From Rhea pennata (Eukaryota; Chordata; Aves; Rheiformes; Rheidae): a DNA stretch of 64,000 bases. Shown one piece after another: positions 61,691 through 64,000 of the stretch (positions are counted from its first letter, which is position 1; each line of letters starts with the position of its first letter). Under the pieces are notes generated by a model that had not been told where the DNA came from, ran no database searches, and saw only the letters and a list, made by a program, of their open reading frames with translations. A program made the position numbers and the translations under genes. The DNA lies in assembly GCF_028389875.1 (NCBI RefSeq), contig NC_084672.1, positions 10,156,458 to 10,220,457 of the forward strand, written 5' to 3'.

Positions 61691-64000
61691 ATTCATGGTG
61701 AACTAGAAAAATTAAAATCAGAAGTCAATTTACAGCAGAGGACCCCCCTCACCACCACCCAGCTTAGGGCTGTAGCATGCTTCAGTGCATATAATGCTTA
61801 TATTTGATCTTAATTAAGGCATGAGGTTTCTCTCCTAATTACCAGACATGCCAGGTTGAAAGCTGTCCTGTGGATTATGGGCAATGATATACACCAGCCT
61901 CTGCGGTTCCTAGGCTAGATGTGCTTGCTATAAATAGCTGCCAGATTTGTAAATTTTGACATTGTTTAGTCTGAGGGTAAGTGAGGAAAATGGGAAACTC
62001 ATTTGCCCAGCAGTGTGAGGGTGTGGAGTGAGACAGTGTTGTTTTCTGTCGACAGTTTTTATTTTTATTACCAAACTCTTGAGAGCTTAGAGATGTCACA
62101 AGGTCCTTTTGCAATGCTGCACTGTGAAACCAGGAGGGGAAACTATGAATTGATGCAGTTTTATGTAACTTGCAAATGTATTTAGCATTTTCTGTGACAG
62201 AGTGAAGCCAGTCAGAAAATTTAACCTTTTCCTTTGTGAACTTTATTTTGTTGATCTGGAAGTTTGCTCTGTTCTAGCAGAATTGGCAATGGTGGTTTCA
62301 GAACAGGGACAGGATATGTAATTTCCCACATAGGCATAATAAATTCTAGTTACAATAAAATGAGAAGAGAGGAAAAAAAGAAAAATTAAAGTTATGCTGT
62401 GAAATAGCAATATTGCCTCTCTAACAAGGAGCATATGGAATAGTAGCTTGCACATAGGTCTGAGAGCCAGGAATAAATCAGTGCTAGTCTAGACATGCTG
62501 ATTCCAGCTGTGGTCCTGAAACAAGCTGTTAGGGCTAGAATTTGATTAGGTCTAATACTCATCTAGAGAGGATAATGAATGAAAGTAGAATAGTAATGTC
62601 CCAACAGAGCTGTGCTAGAGGTGCTTACGTTATGGCTGGGACGCAGGCAGGAAAACAAGAGGTATCCATTGTATTTCCCTTTTCCTTCAAAAAATTAACT
62701 GGACCCAAGGCCAACATCAGCAGTAAACATGGTGCATTGCAAAGAACGGAGACCTGTCACATTCTCTCCAGATCAGGAAAAGGACTAGAGGAAATGTCTT
62801 TACTCAGTCGTCTTTTCCAGTTCTTATTTAGTATGGCCCTCTGTCATGATCTCCCTTATGCTTTCTCCATGGTGGCTGTAATATTTAATTAACTAATATT
62901 TATATGGATTGAGAAGATGGACAGCCCTATATATTATCTATTTAGGGTAATTACCTCACAAAAAGACAAAAGTGGTGTAATTTCAGAGAGCAGAGCACTG
63001 GCAGGGACGAGCACTCCTCCTCCCCCTGCCCTTCTCCCTCCACTCCTTTCCCCAGGAGAATGAATCCTGCTCAGAAGTGATCTGACATGAACAACATTTG
63101 CACCTCCTTTACTATTACCACTTTTATCTTCTTTTCACAGAGCAAAAGGGTCCCAAGTTCCTTTCTGTTTGATTTGTGCCATCCCCAGACAAAACTCTTC
63201 CCTTTACTACACAGGCTTTATTCACTAAAGAACAACCTCCCAAAGCCCTTGCAGACCTTATGAAAGGCGTTTTCACTCACTTGAGTTAAATGAGCACACT
63301 GTGTTTTCTTTTTTTTTCTCTCTTTTTTTTTTTTTTTTTTTTTTGAGCAAGAAGTAATAAATGAATCATTTCAACTTTGGGCATGGAGTTTAGGTGTTGT
63401 ATTTGTACCATGCAACTACATAAACACAGAAAGAGCCAGTTAACCAATGAGTGGCAGGAATTAGAAGCAACGAGATGATCTAAAACATTTTAACACATTT
63501 TCCATATATTAGCCCTTCGACTAGTTGTGTTTTGCTTTCTTACAACAGCCACAAGTCAGTAAAAGTCCAAAAGGAAAGTTTGAGGTTTTACATTTCTGTT
63601 TGTGGTACAGGAAAAGGGTTACGATCTCAGTGGTTGATTCAGTGAAATAACATCTCTTTTATACACATCTGCCAAGCAAGTAGGGCGGTAGTTGGAAATA
63701 CCCAATCTAAAGCATTAAAGATTTGCTGGCAAATAGCAAAGGCATTTTCTGCTGAGGAAAAAATGTTACATTGAGTAGTCACTTTGCGTGCTTAGGAGTT
63801 ACAGTCAAATATCCAAACACTGTGGAGTTACAGTGCATTTATTATTTTGTCAAGTACTTAACACACTGGGAAGTGACTCTGCTGTATATTTCATGTCCAC
63901 AAAGTCATGATAAGGAATTTACATAAGAAGATACTTGGCAATGGTAAGTGATGTTTTTAATATCATATTATTTGGGCATCATACTGTCAGCATTTTTTGT
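61691..64000. other. Intergenic; no gene recognised
   Basis: AT-rich sequence with a T run of 22 at 63323-63344. A 116-codon + frame at 62542-62892 has no recognised domain. No repeat family was recognised. Confidence 0.5.
63323..63344. repeat. Poly(T) run, 22 bases
   Basis: An uninterrupted T run preceded by other T/C runs from 63304. It may be the reverse-strand tail of a retroposon, but no body was recognised. Confidence 0.9.

Noticed and set aside
61032-61701. Overlapping frames of 168, 212 and 217 codons on both strands
   Set aside because: All three lie in one CpG island where stops are rare. The peptides are low-complexity Pro/Arg/Ser/Gly, and mutually overlapping frames cannot all be genes.
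1-64000. Bacterial-type systems, CRISPR arrays, endogenous viruses, tRNA or rRNA genes
   Set aside because: The window is animal nuclear DNA. No regularly spaced direct repeats, LTR pair, viral protein block, tRNA cloverleaf or rRNA segment was recognised. A covariance-model scan was not possible here.

Overview
This 64 kb window is eukaryotic nuclear DNA from an amniote, most likely a bird. The evidence is one split protein-coding gene with canonical GT-AG introns, long AT-rich non-coding flanks, CpG islands, dinucleotide microsatellites, and diverged CR1-type LINE 3' fragments with no Alu, B1 or mammalian LINE-1 seen. Low CR1 density and a compact gene fit a bird better than a turtle or crocodilian, but this is inference. 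The species cannot be named from the sequence.

The one gene I can support is CFAP161 (cilia and flagella associated protein 161, human C15orf26 orthologue) on the + strand. Its start codon is at 43998, it has seven coding exons, and its stop ends at 50294. The spliced frame has no internal stop and encodes 306 residues, close to the human length. It is a structural protein of the ciliary axoneme, reported as a microtubule inner protein of the doublets. Its promoter is a CpG island without a TATA box. It carries two CCAAT boxes and an RFX X-box-like element just upstream of the ATG, the pattern expected of a gene of motile cilia.

Layout: 1-43.4 kb is non-coding as far as I can see. It holds a CpG island with a reverse-strand TATA at 0.55-0.95 kb, AT and TG simple-sequence clusters at 8.5-9.0 kb, a promoter-like patch at 12.6-13.0 kb, a CR1 3' fragment at 14.4-14.9 kb, a possible reverse-strand exon near 25.4 kb, and a (GT)25 array at 34.04 kb. 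The CFAP161 promoter and gene occupy 43.4-50.5 kb. The region 50.5-59.7 kb is non-coding with old L2/MIR-like relics. At 59.7-61.0 kb lie two CR1 fragments in opposite orientation. At 61.1-61.7 kb is a third CpG island with no recognisable coding sequence but a strong reverse-strand splice donor. The rest is AT-rich with nothing recognised.

In human, CFAP161 lies between TLNRD1/MESD and IL16, so the flanking CpG islands might belong to neighbouring genes or lncRNAs. No exon of those genes was recognised here. I found no operon, CRISPR array, mobile cassette, viral insertion or new multi-gene system. The most useful observations concern regulation and gene structure.
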